From: an uncultured Spirochaetia bacterium
GTDB lineage: Bacteria; Spirochaetota; Spirochaetia; JABEVK01
Direction: 5' to 3'
Assembly: GCA_937960645.1 (NCBI GenBank)
Contig: CALGPJ010000006.1
Location: forward strand, 1-64,000
DNA length: 64,000 nt
The translations under genes were made by a program, and so were the position numbers. The number at the start of each line of letters is the position of its first letter. Position 1 is the stretch's first letter. Shown here piece by piece: positions 31,522 to 42,397 of the stretch. The notes under the pieces were generated by a model. That model searched no databases, had not been told where the DNA came from, and saw only the letters and a program-made list of their open reading frames with translations.

Positions 31522-32459
31522 CGGTCACCTTCTGGGGAGTCCGTGGATCTATTCCGTGCCCAATGTCCCCTGAAGAATACCGCCAAAGGTTGACGATGCT
31601 TGTGAATCGTATTCAGCCCAAAGACCTGTCCTCTCCGGAATCGAAAGAACGCTTCCTCGCCAACCTCCCACCGGACCTGGGGAACTTGATTGGAGGAAAC
31701 ACCACCTGTCTTGAAGTGCGAAGTGAAAAAGGCGACCTGATCATTATCGATGGTGGAACAGGACTGCGAATGTTGAGTAAAAAGCTCCACTACGACAAAA
31801 AGCAAGGGATTCACGTTCATTTTTTCATAACGCATTTCCACTGGGACCATTTGCAAGGCATTCCTTTCTGCGACCTGTTTTTCAACCCGAATAACAGGGT
31901 CACCTTTTACAGTAACAATCCCAATCTGCAGGAGATCCTCGCGAACCAGATGGTGGAGCCCTATTTCCCGATCCGCATGTCCGTTTTTCCTGCCAAATTG
32001 GAATATGTCATCTTGAAAAATGAGCCCGTCAAGATCAACGACGTCGTTATCAGTTACAGGGAAGTCAGTCATCCTGGCGGCTGCATCAGTTACCGATTTG
32101 AGGAATATGGTAAAGCCTTTATTTTTAGCACCGATACCGAGTTACAAACCTCGGACTTTATTCCTACCAAGGGTAATCACAGCTTTTACGGTGGGGTGAA
32201 TGTACTCGTCATGGACACTCAGTACACCCTCAACGAATTCATCAGCAAGGAAAACTGGGGGCACACCTCTTTTAGCAAGGCAGTAGAATTTGCCCTGGAA
32301 TACAACATTCCCCATTTGTATCTTTTCCATCATGAGCCCAACTATTCCGACGAACAACTCGAATCCTTGAGACAGATCGCGACCTGGTACTCTGAAAAGT
32401 TTCACAACAAGAGCATCAAGATCTCCGTTTCCCGTGAAGGTGAAAGAATTTACCTATGA
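31518..32459 (+). CDS. MBL-fold metallo-hydrolase
   Basis: A 313-residue metallo-beta-lactamase-fold protein. It begins MTVTFWGVRGSIPCP, followed by GGNTTCLEV, an Asp in IIIDGGTG and the metal motif THFHWDHLQG; later SHPGG, FSTDTE and LFHHEP supply further ligands. It resembles the COG1235-type group that includes phosphodiesterases such as PhnP. Substrate is unknown; a cyclic-nucleotide phosphodiesterase role would suit the cyclases in the window but is only a guess. Coupled by ATGA overlaps on both sides. Confidence 0.85.
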   Translation: MTVTFWGVRGSIPCPMSPEEYRQRLTMLVNRIQPKDLSSPESKERFLANLPPDLGNLIGGNTTCLEVRSEKGDLIIIDGGTGLRMLSKKLHYDKKQGIHVHFFITHFHWDHLQGIPFCDLFFNPNNRVTFYSNNPNLQEILANQMVEPYFPIRMSVFPAKLEYVILKNEPVKINDVVISYREVSHPGGCISYRFEEYGKAFIFSTDTELQTSDFIPTKGNHSFYGGVNVLVMDTQYTLNEFISKENWGHTSFSKAVEFALEYNIPHLYLFHHEPNYSDEQLESLRQIATWYSEKFHNKSIKISVSREGERIYL

Positions 32460-32644
32460 AACCCGATTTTACGCTTGATTTCGAAGAAACTCTCAGTGTG
32501 TACGCTCACCTGAAGTCGTTACCTGAACATGACTTCAAATGTTTATCAGTTATCGGTAAAATGGAAAAGTATCTGGGAAATTACCTGGATTTGAACACCA
32601 TCATCAATATTCGTCAGTATTATTTTTGCAGGGAGGAAAAGTGA
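32456..32644 (+). CDS. Small conserved-looking protein between MBL hydrolase and OmpA-like gene
   Basis: A 62-residue protein without signal or membrane segment, two Cys (FKCLS and YFCREEK). The ATG overlaps the upstream TGA, and its TGA overlaps the GTG of the next gene. This double coupling argues that it is translated. No family recognised. Confidence 0.6.
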   Translation: MKPDFTLDFEETLSVYAHLKSLPEHDFKCLSVIGKMEKYLGNYLDLNTIINIRQYYFCREEK

Positions 32645-35600
32645 AAAAGACATTAATATTCTTTCTGGTTCTCGGTTATACGGCGCATTCCCAGTTTTCT
32701 CCTGGGAGTGAAGATCTCTACCGTTTTTTGGGACCTCAGTCCCTGGGTGGCGGAAGTTCTCTTGTCAATGGATTTGCGGGTACGAACGAACACTTCAATC
32801 CCGCTGTTTCCGCCGACAACCAGCGGAACACCGTCGATTTTCAGTATACCTCCCTGATCAATATGGCGGGAGATCCCTGGGGACACAGCGCTAGTTTGAA
32901 TCTTTCCATCCCGACTCGATTCGCCGTCTGGAATGCAGGATTATGGATGTTAACCAGTGCCAATCCCGATTTTCAGGCGGGCACTCTTGCCGGGGTGAGG
33001 TTAGGTATTGCGAAGGATGTCTATGACGACTTTTTTCTGGGAGTCGGGCTGAATGCCGGGGCAGGTGGCCGCCCCAACGGGCTCTTCGATTATTCGGTCA
33101 CCGGGAGTTTGGGTTTCGTTCACCGCCCCAACATCGGGAGCTTCTGGAGGAACTTTCGGTGGGGCATGGCGATTCGGGAGCTCGGCAAAACTTTTGAATC
33201 CATCCAGGGGTATTCGTCCCTGCCTCTGCTGGCCACACCGGCCATCGGTGCCTCCTTCGACGTCCTGCCGCCGGGTACCTTTCAGTTAAATATCGGCGGC
33301 GATCTGAGTTTTCCCTTCTTTCAAAACCTTGTTTCGACGCTGAATGTTCAAACCTTTTTACGACTGAGTGCGGACTGGGGAATCGGTTTACGATCGGGTT
33401 GGACCTTGGATGTCCGAGACCTTTTGGAAACCACCACACGGAATAGCTCCCTCTTGCCGAGTGTGGGCATTTTTCTCACGAGTGTCGCGACCCTCGATAC
33501 CGAAAATCCTAATCTCAGTTTTCTCGATCCCTCCTATAAAAAGAGTGATTTCCGTCCGGCATTTTCCTGGGCTAAAATCCGCCAGGATACCCACGCCTTC
33601 AGTATCGGCGCGAACCTCGCTCTAGGGAGTATCGATACCCAGCCACCCAGGATTCAATTCGAAACTCCCGGTATGATCTATTTTTCTCCGAATGCCGACG
33701 GTATTCAGGATGAAGTTTCCATCCCATGGACGATCACGGATGAGAGATTCATCCTTTCCTGGGAAATTGAAGTTCGCAACGCTGAGGGAAAGGTCGTACG
33801 AACCATCCGTAATAAAGAAATTCGACCGGAATTACAGAACTTTCAAAACTTTTTGGAGCGCCTGACCTACGTCAAAAAGGGGGTCGCCATTCCCGACACC
33901 CTTCGGTGGGATGGTCGTACCGACGCGGGGGATGTCGCACCCGAGGGAATCTATACGCTCATCGTTCGTGCTGAGGACGACAATCAAAATCGTTCTGAAA
34001 CCGAGCCATTCCCGGTGACTCTGGATACCGTCAAACCCAAAATCGATTTACCGCAGATCGCAGATTCGCTGAAGATCTTCAGTCCCGATGGCGATGGGCT
34101 CAAAGATGAACTCGTCCTTCCCATCACCACTTCCACCGAAAACCTCTGGACACTTCGTGTCACCAACAGTGCCGAGCAGGTTGTGCGTACCATCAAGTTT
34201 GAAAACAAGCAACTCAACCAAATCACCTGGGATGGCAAGGACGATCAGGGTAACCAGGTTCCCGACGGCGTGTACTTTATCAATGTCGAATCCACGGATG
34301 CTGGCGGAAACAGTAATACCGTAGCGATCAACAACATCATCGTGAACACGGTTCCAACTCCTATCGACCTCAATCTTTCCTATGCTCACTTTTCCCCCAA
34401 CGGAGATGGAAGGCGCGATACCATCGAGTTCACTCCATCCATTCCGGTTCGACAGGGAATTGCTCGTTGGAACCTGATCATCGAGAGAGAGGGAAGAGAA
34501 GTTTACCGGTTCGAGGGAACCGATCAGGTCCCGGAAAAAATTGTTTGGGATGGCAGAGCCACGCAGGGCCAGGCCGACGACGGGCACTACCGAGCGCGAC
34601 TGACGCTGAATTATGTCAAGGGAAACAACCCTTCAGCACAAACAGGCCTTTTCCGGCTGGATCGTACACCGCCCGTTGCCACGGTGAACATCGATGGCGC
34701 TCCTACCTTCTCGCCCGGTGGGGAGGGGAGCCGGTCCGTGATGCCCTTCCTTGCCAGGGTAGCCCGCCCGGATGAGGAAGATCAATGGACAGGAAAGGTC
34801 ATCAAGGGGACACCGGCCTCACCCGGTCCGGTGGTTCGTACCCTTACTTTTGGTTCTAACTTACCGCCCCAATTCAGCTGGGATGGTACCGATAACAACG
34901 GGCGCCTTTTGCCCGATGATTCTTACTTTCTTCAGATCCAGGGCAGTGACCCCGCGGGAAATCAAACGGTCGTCAATACACCTGTGTTTACCATCGACAC
35001 CCGAGAACGGAATCTCCTTCTATCGGCGGAATCCCTGGCCTTTAGTCCCAACAACGATGGAGTCCTTGACCGACTGGTGCTTCTCCCACGTCTGAACATT
35101 CAGGAAGGCATCGGCAACTGGACACTCAAGGTCAGTGACGCACAGCGCCAGCTAGTCAGAACTTACTCGGGTGCTCGAACCCTGCCCGAGAGTATTTTCT
35201 GGGACGGAAACACCGAGTCCGGCACTCGGGCCAATGAAGGTCTCTATTCCCTCAGCCTGGAAGTGCAGCTTCTCAACGGCCAAACCCTGCGGGCCGCCAT
35301 CAGTCAAATACTCCTCGATGTCACACCGCCAACACTCACCCTCAACCCCCAGATTACGTTGTTCAGTCCTGATGGAGAAAGTTCCAAGCAAGAAGCCATA
35401 GTCGCTGCAAACAGCTCACAAGAACAAAAATGGCTCGGCGAAATTCGATCGGGCACACGGGTGGTCCGGCGTTTCGAATGGTCCGGAAGGATTCCTGAAA
35501 ACATCCGTTGGAACGGCAGAGACGACCAGGGGAATATCCAGGCAGATGGAGCCTACACCCTGGTGGTCTTTAGTCGCGATCAGGCGGGAAACAGTGTAGA

Positions 35601-36678
35601 ACAAACAGTTCCCAACATCCGTATCGACAGACGTCCCGTGCAACTCTTCATAACCAGCAGTCATGCGATTGCCCCTCTTGCCCAAGATCGATCATGGGAA
35701 ATACGCTGGGGATTGACAGCTCAGCCAAATGATGGCATCGAATCCTGGAAACTGGAAATCCTGGATGCCCGCGAAAAAAGAGTTGTCGAGAGTTTTGGAA
35801 ACAATGGGGCTGTGCCCGCCCAGGTTGCCTGGAAATCACAGCCGGGTCGCAGCATAGCCGATGGGCGCTACATCGGCAGGTTCTCGGTAGTGTATGCGAA
35901 GGGTAACCTTCCCGTAGTGGAATCGGCCCCAGTACTCGTCGACACCACCGCCCCCATTTTGAATCTAGTAACATCGCCGGAACTGTTCAGCCCCGACGAT
36001 GACGATCTTAACGACGAATTGACAATACAAATCGGCGTGGAAGACCAGAGCGGGATTCGCGATTGGAGTCTTGTGGTCCTCGACCCGACCGGCCGTCCCT
36101 TCCACGAGTGGAAGGGGCAGGGAACACCGGCACCTCAAATCGTTTGGGATGGTAAGGGGCAGGGGGGAGAATTGGTACAGGCCGCCAGCGATTATGAACT
36201 CGTTTTGACAGCTCGTGATCAGGTGGGATTGCAGACCGTCTCCCGAAAAAAGTTTACCACCGACATTCTGGTTATCCGTGAAGGAAACCGTTTGAGAATT
36301 GCCGTTCCCAGCATCGTTTTCCAGGCCAACAGTCCCCGGTTGTTGGCCGATGCTTCGGAGGAAGCGCAGCGCAACGTTCGAATCCTTCGCCGCCTGGCAG
36401 AGGTGCTCAATCGTTTCAATACGTATCGGATCACCATCGAGGGACACGCAGCCAGTCTGCAATTTGGCACTGCAGGTTACGAGCGGGAAGAATCCGAGGT
36501 CCTCATTCCTCTCAGCCTCAGCCGAGCCGAGACGGTGCGGGATGAATTGATTCGCGGTGGTGTCGACCGTTCCCGAATGCGCGTTGAAGGAGTCGGCGGC
36601 CGGCGGCCGGCTGTACCTCACACGGACGCGCCCAACCGCTGGAAGAATCGCAGGGTGGTTTTCTATCTTGACAGATAA
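32641..36678 (+). CDS. Giant outer-membrane protein: beta-barrel, FlgD-type Ig repeats, OmpA domain
   Basis: A 1345-residue protein. A signal peptide (residues 1-18) is followed by a barrel-like region to about 330, rich in alternating hydrophobic strands. Eight Ig-like repeats of about 100-110 residues follow, most opening with FSPNxDGxxD (near 347, 480, 582, 688, 799, 906 and 1114; a degenerate one near 1002) and ending with WDGxxxxG and GxY. From about 1220 a C-terminal OmpA peptidoglycan-binding domain appears. Start GTG has GGGAGG upstream. It may link outer membrane and wall or act as a secretion or adhesin platform. mltG overlaps its end. Confidence 0.82.
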   Translation: MKKTLIFFLVLGYTAHSQFSPGSEDLYRFLGPQSLGGGSSLVNGFAGTNEHFNPAVSADNQRNTVDFQYTSLINMAGDPWGHSASLNLSIPTRFAVWNAGLWMLTSANPDFQAGTLAGVRLGIAKDVYDDFFLGVGLNAGAGGRPNGLFDYSVTGSLGFVHRPNIGSFWRNFRWGMAIRELGKTFESIQGYSSLPLLATPAIGASFDVLPPGTFQLNIGGDLSFPFFQNLVSTLNVQTFLRLSADWGIGLRSGWTLDVRDLLETTTRNSSLLPSVGIFLTSVATLDTENPNLSFLDPSYKKSDFRPAFSWAKIRQDTHAFSIGANLALGSIDTQPPRIQFETPGMIYFSPNADGIQDEVSIPWTITDERFILSWEIEVRNAEGKVVRTIRNKEIRPELQNFQNFLERLTYVKKGVAIPDTLRWDGRTDAGDVAPEGIYTLIVRAEDDNQNRSETEPFPVTLDTVKPKIDLPQIADSLKIFSPDGDGLKDELVLPITTSTENLWTLRVTNSAEQVVRTIKFENKQLNQITWDGKDDQGNQVPDGVYFINVESTDAGGNSNTVAINNIIVNTVPTPIDLNLSYAHFSPNGDGRRDTIEFTPSIPVRQGIARWNLIIEREGREVYRFEGTDQVPEKIVWDGRATQGQADDGHYRARLTLNYVKGNNPSAQTGLFRLDRTPPVATVNIDGAPTFSPGGEGSRSVMPFLARVARPDEEDQWTGKVIKGTPASPGPVVRTLTFGSNLPPQFSWDGTDNNGRLLPDDSYFLQIQGSDPAGNQTVVNTPVFTIDTRERNLLLSAESLAFSPNNDGVLDRLVLLPRLNIQEGIGNWTLKVSDAQRQLVRTYSGARTLPESIFWDGNTESGTRANEGLYSLSLEVQLLNGQTLRAAISQILLDVTPPTLTLNPQITLFSPDGESSKQEAIVAANSSQEQKWLGEIRSGTRVVRRFEWSGRIPENIRWNGRDDQGNIQADGAYTLVVFSRDQAGNSVEQTVPNIRIDRRPVQLFITSSHAIAPLAQDRSWEIRWGLTAQPNDGIESWKLEILDAREKRVVESFGNNGAVPAQVAWKSQPGRSIADGRYIGRFSVVYAKGNLPVVESAPVLVDTTAPILNLVTSPELFSPDDDDLNDELTIQIGVEDQSGIRDWSLVVLDPTGRPFHEWKGQGTPAPQIVWDGKGQGGELVQAASDYELVLTARDQVGLQTVSRKKFTTDILVIREGNRLRIAVPSIVFQANSPRLLADASEEAQRNVRILRRLAEVLNRFNTYRITIEGHAASLQFGTAGYEREESEVLIPLSLSRAETVRDELIRGGVDRSRMRVEGVGGRRPAVPHTDAPNRWKNRRVVFYLDR

Positions 36679-37702
36679 ATTTTTGCGACGGATAATTACG
36701 CTCGGTCTGGTTCTTGTCATAATTGTCGCTGCGGTGGGTGGGGTGAGTTATTTCATCTCGCCTCCCGAGCCATTTGTCGAAGATCGGCAGTTCGTGGTGC
36801 AAGATCAGGAGAGTCTTACCTCCATCGCCCATCGCCTGGTGGAAGCTGGGATCATTCGATCTGCATTGATTTTACGAGGTTTGGCTCTTCTGAAAGGCAC
36901 GGAACGGAGTTTCAAGAGGGGTGATTATCTGCTCAAAGCCGCTTCCAATGTCCTGGAAATTCACGACCAAATAGTGAGTGGCAGGCAGCTGCTTCAGCGA
37001 GTGACCCTCAAAGAGGGCTGGACCTCGACAAAAATGGCCTCGGCCCTCCAGGCTGCGGACATCGTCGACTCGGATAGTTTTCTCAAAGCCGTTAAAGACC
37101 CGGGACTGGTTTCCCGGTATCGTGTACCGGCCTCCACTTTGGAAGGTCTGCTTTATCCTGACACCTACCTTTTTGCGAAAAACACCCCGGCAAACACCGT
37201 GGTCAAAGTTCTGGTGGAAAAGTTTGTTCAGACAGTTCGGGAAATCGATCCAGCGGCAACCCTGGATAACATAGCTACCTGGTACGATAAAATCGTCATG
37301 GCGAGCATCGTCGAGAGGGAATACCGTGTCCCTGAAGAAGCGCCCATCATCAGTTCGGTTTTTTATAACAGATTGCGTTACCGAGTACCTCTGGGGTCCT
37401 GCGCTACCATCGAGTTTATCATCACGGAGATTCAGGGCAAACCTCATCCGCGAAGGATCCTCTTCTCCCATACCGAAATCCCTTCACCCTACAACACCTA
37501 CATCAATCAGGGGTTGCCCCCGAGCCCTATCAGCAATCCGGGTCGAGTTGCGCTTCGGGCCGCCTTTCAACCTGCCCAAACCGACTATTTTTTCTTTGTC
37601 GTCAAGGATCCCCGATTGGGCACTCATACTTTTTCCAGTAACATGACCGACCATCTTGCCGCTCGGGAGATTTATCTGAATACCTTTGTGCCTAAACTCT
37701 GA
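36668..37702 (+). CDS. mltG: Endolytic murein transglycosylase MltG
   Basis: A 344-residue YceG family enzyme. One N-terminal transmembrane helix (about 7-30), then a LysM-like subdomain. The catalytic region MASIVEREYRVPEEAPIIS carries the essential Glu, followed by VFYNRL and SPYNTYINQGLPPSPISNPG. It cuts nascent glycan strands. TTG start at 36668 overlaps the upstream gene by 11 nt; starting further up would place non-family residues before the membrane helix. Its stop shares bases with the dnaG ATG (TGATG). Confidence 0.93.
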   Translation: MTDKFLRRIITLGLVLVIIVAAVGGVSYFISPPEPFVEDRQFVVQDQESLTSIAHRLVEAGIIRSALILRGLALLKGTERSFKRGDYLLKAASNVLEIHDQIVSGRQLLQRVTLKEGWTSTKMASALQAADIVDSDSFLKAVKDPGLVSRYRVPASTLEGLLYPDTYLFAKNTPANTVVKVLVEKFVQTVREIDPAATLDNIATWYDKIVMASIVEREYRVPEEAPIISSVFYNRLRYRVPLGSCATIEFIITEIQGKPHPRRILFSHTEIPSPYNTYINQGLPPSPISNPGRVALRAAFQPAQTDYFFFVVKDPRLGTHTFSSNMTDHLAAREIYLNTFVPKL

Positions 37703-39465
37703 TGGCCTTCGATCAACGCGATATCGATGAAATCAATTCCCGACTTTCGATTGTCGATGTGATCGGTCAGTATCTGAATGTAAAACGGTCCGGAAACAGT
37801 TACCTGGCACTGTGTCCGTTTCACCGGGAAAAAACTCCGAGTTTCAACATCAATCCTGCCAAGAACTTTTACTACTGCTTTGGGTGCGGGGCGCATGGCA
37901 ACATGTTTCAGTTTTTGATGGATTACGAAAAGATCACCTTCCCGGATGCGGTAAAAAAATTGGCCGCCAAAGCAGGGGTGACACTTCGGGAATCGAATTC
38001 GGCAGAGGTGGTGGCTAAAAAGACGCAGATCGACGTCATTTTGGAAATATTACGTCGGGTGACGAAAACCTTCAGGTTTTTCCTTTTGAAGGACGAACAC
38101 CGAGAGGTGCGCCAAATCCTCAGAAATCGCAAGATTTCTGAAGAAATCGAAGAACTTTTCGAGTTGGGTTATTTACCCGGGCGGCCAGGTTGGCTCTGGG
38201 ATTTTTTGTTGGAGAAAAAATACAGCGAGGAGGTCTTGCGACAGACGGGGCTCTTTGTGAAAAATGGCAAACGAAGCCTTTTTGAAGGAAGGCTCATCTT
38301 CCCCATCACCAACAATCGGGGCGAGGTGGTTGCCTTTGGAGGAAGAATTATCCAGGGCGAGGGGCCTAAATACATCAACAGCCCCGAGACCTCAGTTTTT
38401 CTGAAGCGAAAAACGCTCTATGGTTTTTTTCAGGCGCAAAAAGAAGCTCGACTGCGGAGGGAAATCATCCTTACCGAGGGGTATGTCGATGTGCTGTCGC
38501 TTTTTACAGCCGATTTGCCTTTTGCCTGTGCTCCTTTGGGCACAGCTCTGACGAACGATCATTTCGAGTTTTTGAGCCGTTTTGGTTGGAGAATCAAATT
38601 GTTGATGGACGGCGATTCGGCTGGACTTAATTCGGCCTGGAAGGCGGTCAATCTTGCCGAACTTCACCAGATCAGTGTGGAAGTCGTCCCTTTACCGGAA
38701 AACTGCAAGGATGCAGCCGAGGTTCTCGAAAAAATGGGGGCGGAGTCGCTCAAAGATATCGCATCGTCAACGCGAGATCCTTTGCAATACCTCCTTCCCC
38801 GTCTTTCCGGTTTTCAGGAGAACAGATCCGAAGGTGTCAAAAAGGCGTTTTCGATGGTTCAAGAGCTCTTGTCGAACGTAAAAACCCAGGTTAGGAAAGA
38901 TATCATCATCGAGTCCTTTTCGAATTTAACGCGGCTGAATCCTGACAGCGTCAAAACCGATCTGATGTCCGGAAAGAAAAATGCGTCTACCGACACGACG
39001 CAGACAGCAGTTGAGCTAAAAAATCGGGACTTTTTGATGGAATGGATTCTTGTCGGCTGCATTTTGGCTCATCCGGAAAAATACATAGAATTGCGTCAAA
39101 TCATCATTCCCGAAGATTTAACGGATCCTACTTTGCAAAAAGTGTTAAAAAGTCTTGACTCGAAATTGGGGCAACATTATACTTTAGGTGGTCAAATCTT
39201 GGAAGAAATCAAAGAAACATTACCCGATGTCCTCCTCGAAGATCTTAACGAACGGTTAAAGCGAGGAGAGTATGATCATAACCCAGATGCCATCATTCAG
39301 GACGGGGCGCGGAGAATCAAGCTTCGTAAAGTTCTTGGTGCAAAAAAGGCCATCCAGGACAAGCTAGAATCACTACAATCTGCAGATCAAATGGATCTTT
39401 TAGAAACCTTGAAATTTTTAGATCAGGAAATTTCGCAATTGAAGGGGGCTATAAGTGAAAATTGA
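37702..39465 (+). CDS. dnaG: DNA primase
   Basis: A 587-residue primase. The N-terminal zinc motif is [11 protein letters not shown], then [12 protein letters not shown]. The Toprim core has [13 protein letters not shown] and [11 protein letters not shown]-terminal helicase-binding region follows. It makes RNA primers for replication. It overlaps mltG by one base and rpoD by 11 nt, forming the classic primase-sigma factor pair. Confidence 0.97.
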   Translation: MAFDQRDIDEINSRLSIVDVIGQYLNVKRSGNSYLALCPFHREKTPSFNINPAKNFYYCFGCGAHGNMFQFLMDYEKITFPDAVKKLAAKAGVTLRESNSAEVVAKKTQIDVILEILRRVTKTFRFFLLKDEHREVRQILRNRKISEEIEELFELGYLPGRPGWLWDFLLEKKYSEEVLRQTGLFVKNGKRSLFEGRLIFPITNNRGEVVAFGGRIIQGEGPKYINSPETSVFLKRKTLYGFFQAQKEARLRREIILTEGYVDVLSLFTADLPFACAPLGTALTNDHFEFLSRFGWRIKLLMDGDSAGLNSAWKAVNLAELHQISVEVVPLPENCKDAAEVLEKMGAESLKDIASSTRDPLQYLLPRLSGFQENRSEGVKKAFSMVQELLSNVKTQVRKDIIIESFSNLTRLNPDSVKTDLMSGKKNASTDTTQTAVELKNRDFLMEWILVGCILAHPEKYIELRQIIIPEDLTDPTLQKVLKSLDSKLGQHYTLGGQILEEIKETLPDVLLEDLNERLKRGEYDHNPDAIIQDGARRIKLRKVLGAKKAIQDKLESLQSADQMDLLETLKFLDQEISQLKGAISEN

Positions 39466-41236
39466 TGAAGAAGATTCAATTCAGAAGCTCATGGAATACG
39501 CCCAAAACAAAACCACGTTGACCTTCGAGGAAGTTCGAGAATTTGTCCCCGAAGAAATCTTCAACTCCGATAAATTCGACGAGGTTCTTGAATTATTATC
39601 ACGCCAGGGAATTCAAATCGAAGAAGAACCCTTGTTGGATGAGGACGAGGAAACCGCCATGCTCAACGAGGAAATATTGGCTGGGGTGTCGGCAAGTGCA
39701 GAAATTTCACCATCCCTCGAGGCTGCCAAAAAGAAAAAGCCCACCCTCATCGATAAAGGCACAACCGGGGAGGATTTTGTTCGCCTGTATTTGAGCGAAA
39801 TCGGCAAAGAGAATCTTTTGACAGCCGACATGGAGGTCATACTCAGCAAGCAAATGGAAGAAGGGGAAAACAGCATCAAGAAAATCCTCAAATCCAACGG
39901 TATGATTATCAAAGAGTTTTATATCCTTGCATCCGACACTCTAAGCCGCTCTGACATGAAGGAAAAAGATGAAACTCTCAAGTCCAAAAAAGAAATCTCG
40001 GACTACCTTGCCGAGAAGCGTCGATTGACAACGTTCTACCGCGATGCATTGAGGCCGGTATATCCCGCGTTGCGCGACTATATCGAACTCAAGACAAAAA
40101 TCATAAAATCCGGGGAAGATGTTTTTGCCAGTGAGCATTTGCAGCAACTTCGGGAGAACATTTTCAAGAGTATCGAAAACGTCGACATCCACCCCGAAGA
40201 AATCAACAAGTTTTCCAATAAATTTCTTGATGCGGCAAATCGCATAAAAAAATTCAAGAAAAACCAGAGTAAGATCGAAAGACGTCTTCGTGTGTCGTCT
40301 TCGAAGGATCTGCGTAACCTGGGACGTAAACTTGCCACTTCCTCAGGGCGCCAGGAATTGGAAAGCAAATTGATGATGAGCACGGATCAGATCAAAGAAC
40401 GAATTCGCCAGATACAGGTCGCCGACAAACGTCTGCGTCAATTGGAATATGACTTCGAAACAAACACCGAAAATCTGCTTAAAATGAGCCAAGAAATCGA
40501 AAGCGGAATGACCATGATGAAAACCGCCAAGGAAAAATTGATCAAGGCCAATCTCAGACTGGTGGTGAGTATCGCGAAAAAGTACACAAACCGGGGGCTT
40601 CAGTTCTTTGATTTGGTGCAGGAAGGAAATATAGGACTCATCAAGGCCGTCGAAAAATTTGAGCATCGTAAGGGATTCAAATTTAGCACCTACGCGACCT
40701 GGTGGATTCGCCAAGCGATTACCAGAAGCATTTCCGACCAGGCAAGAACCATCAGAGTTCCCGTTCACATGATCGAACAAATCAACAAGGTCAGCCGCGA
40801 AAGCCGCCAGTTGATGCAAACCCTCGGCCGCGAACCTACAGATGAGGAAGTGGCCGAACGATTGGGGTGGCCGGTTCAAAGAGTCAAACAGGTAAAAAGT
40901 GTTGCCAGGGAACCGATTAGTTTGGAAACTCCCATTGGAGAAGATGAAGATTCCTCTATTGGAGATTTTATCGAAGACAAGTACGTTGAAAATCCATCGA
41001 CGACGACGACTCAAACCCTCCTACAGGAGGACCTGAAAAAAATACTCGATGAATTGCCGAAAAGGGAAAGGGATGTTATTCGGTTGCGCTTTGGTCTCGA
41101 TGATGGTTATTCTTTAACCCTGGAGGAAGTCGGTCTTTTGTTTGGAGTCACTCGGGAAAGGATCAGGCAAATCGAAGCCAAAGCCCTCAGGCATTTACGT
41201 CAAAAAAGCAGAAACTTGAAAGGTTATTATTCATAG
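39455..41236 (+). CDS. rpoD: Primary sigma factor RpoD (sigma-70)
   Basis: A 593-residue housekeeping sigma factor. Region 1.1-like N-terminus, region 1.2 ([15 protein letters not shown]), a long non-conserved helical insert, then region 2 ([44 protein letters not shown]), region 3 and region 4 ending [22 protein letters not shown] start with AAGGGGG upstream. It is expected to read the TTGACA/TATAAT promoters described throughout this window. Confidence 0.97.
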   Translation: MKIDEEDSIQKLMEYAQNKTTLTFEEVREFVPEEIFNSDKFDEVLELLSRQGIQIEEEPLLDEDEETAMLNEEILAGVSASAEISPSLEAAKKKKPTLIDKGTTGEDFVRLYLSEIGKENLLTADMEVILSKQMEEGENSIKKILKSNGMIIKEFYILASDTLSRSDMKEKDETLKSKKEISDYLAEKRRLTTFYRDALRPVYPALRDYIELKTKIIKSGEDVFASEHLQQLRENIFKSIENVDIHPEEINKFSNKFLDAANRIKKFKKNQSKIERRLRVSSSKDLRNLGRKLATSSGRQELESKLMMSTDQIKERIRQIQVADKRLRQLEYDFETNTENLLKMSQEIESGMTMMKTAKEKLIKANLRLVVSIAKKYTNRGLQFFDLVQEGNIGLIKAVEKFEHRKGFKFSTYATWWIRQAITRSISDQARTIRVPVHMIEQINKVSRESRQLMQTLGREPTDEEVAERLGWPVQRVKQVKSVAREPISLETPIGEDEDSSIGDFIEDKYVENPSTTTTQTLLQEDLKKILDELPKRERDVIRLRFGLDDGYSLTLEEVGLLFGVTRERIRQIEAKALRHLRQKSRNLKGYYS

Positions 41237-41246
41237 GAGGTAGACC

Positions 41247-42023
41247 ATGGTGACATTGTTCGAAAAATTGAAAGAACTTCAGGATATTATCCACGAGCGC
41301 TTTAATTTAGAGCGGGAATTAGAAGAACTTCCCAGAAATCTCTCCAAAAAAGCGGAAATTTTGAGCAGATTCAAAAAGACGCTTGCAGAGACAAAAATAA
41401 AACTCGAGGAACTGAAAAAACAACGTCAAAGTCTATACTATGAGCTCCAGGATTGCAGCTTAAGGAAAGAAAATCTTGAAAAGCAAATGGACAATGTGAA
41501 AACCCAAAAAGAGTACGAAACCCTTGACAAAGAAATCAAGGACTCGGCAGAAAAAGAACAAAATCTCCGAAGGGAACTCAACAACATCGATCGTGAAATC
41601 GATCTCAATAAAGAAGAGGAAAAAAAGGCCGAGAGCTTCATTGAGACCATTCAAGAAGAATACGAGGAAGAACGGCAAAAAATGGCCGCGCTCGAAAAAG
41701 ACATGACAGGTAGAATTGGTGAGTTGCAAAACCTCGAGGCTCAGATCACCCCCGGTCTGGATAGCGACATGGTATTCAAGTTCAAACGCATCATTCGATC
41801 GAAACAGGGTATCGGTATCGTGGCAATCCGCAATGGAGTCTGTACGGGATGCCACATGATCTTACCGATGCAATTCGTCAACGATGTCCGAAAAAACGAA
41901 CGTGTCATGTTTTGTCCTTATTGTAGCCGCGTCTTGTATTTCGAGAGCGATCAACACGAACATCGTTTCGAACCCTTGGTTACCGAAGCTGGCGGTTTGG
42001 CCGATGTGCTTGAAGAAGAATGA
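41247..42023 (+). CDS. Coiled-coil C4 zinc-ribbon protein (DUF164/CT398-like)
   Basis: A 258-residue protein: about 170 residues of coiled coil followed by a zinc ribbon, CTGCHMILP and FCPYCSRVLYF. The family (CT398, FlgZ, YbgI-neighbour type) is widespread; members have been linked to RpoN or flagellar factors in some bacteria, but the role here is unknown. AGGAGG lies 6 nt upstream of the ATG. It follows rpoD by 10 nt, so it is probably cotranscribed with dnaG-rpoD. Confidence 0.88.
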   Translation: MVTLFEKLKELQDIIHERFNLERELEELPRNLSKKAEILSRFKKTLAETKIKLEELKKQRQSLYYELQDCSLRKENLEKQMDNVKTQKEYETLDKEIKDSAEKEQNLRRELNNIDREIDLNKEEEKKAESFIETIQEEYEEERQKMAALEKDMTGRIGELQNLEAQITPGLDSDMVFKFKRIIRSKQGIGIVAIRNGVCTGCHMILPMQFVNDVRKNERVMFCPYCSRVLYFESDQHEHRFEPLVTEAGGLADVLEEE

Positions 42024-42038
42024 ATTTTTAGGTACTGT
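42010..42038 (+). promoter_or_regulatory. Promoter for rnpB
   Basis: TTGAAG (42010-42015), 17 bp, TACTGT (42033-42038); start expected at about 42045, matching the 5' end of the predicted RNA. The -35 lies inside the end of the zinc-ribbon gene. Confidence 0.55.
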
Positions 42039-42045
42039 ATTCCCA

Positions 42046-42380
42046 GCAGGCTGGGTCGTCGCCAGTAATACTGGAGGAAAGTCCGGGCTCCAAAAAGCGG
42101 GACGCCGGGTAACACCCGGGCATCCGAGAGGATGACAGATAGTGCCACAGAAAATATACCGCCTCTGTTTCAGCGATGATTCAGAGGTAAGGGTGAAAAG
42201 GTGGGGTAAGAGCTCACCGCTTTCCTGGCAACAGGAAGGGCAGGGTAAACCTCGTTCGGAGCAAAATCATGCAGTGGTTGGGTCGCTTGCCTAAAAACCA
42301 CGGGTAGATTGCTTGAGGCTATCGGAGACGAAAGCTCGAGATAGATGACGACTTTAACAGAACCCGGCTTACCGGCCTGC
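42046..42380 (+). ncRNA. rnpB: RNase P RNA
   Basis: Universal RNase P landmarks are present: GGAGGAAAGTCCGGGCTCC (5' side of P4, near 42072), GGATGACAGATAGTGCCACAGA downstream (42130-42151), and ACAGAACCCGGCTTAC near the 3' end. P1 forms from GCAGGCTGG at the start and CCGGCCTGC at the end. The RNA cuts the 5' leaders of precursor tRNAs. P1 is followed directly by seven T residues, so it doubles as the terminator stem. Confidence 0.95.
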
Positions 42381-42397
42381 TTTTTTTGGGAGGATGA

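Noticed and set aside
35965..36720. Minus-strand open frame opposite the OmpA domain
   Set aside because: Sense strand encodes a clear OmpA domain; the antisense product has no recognisable features.
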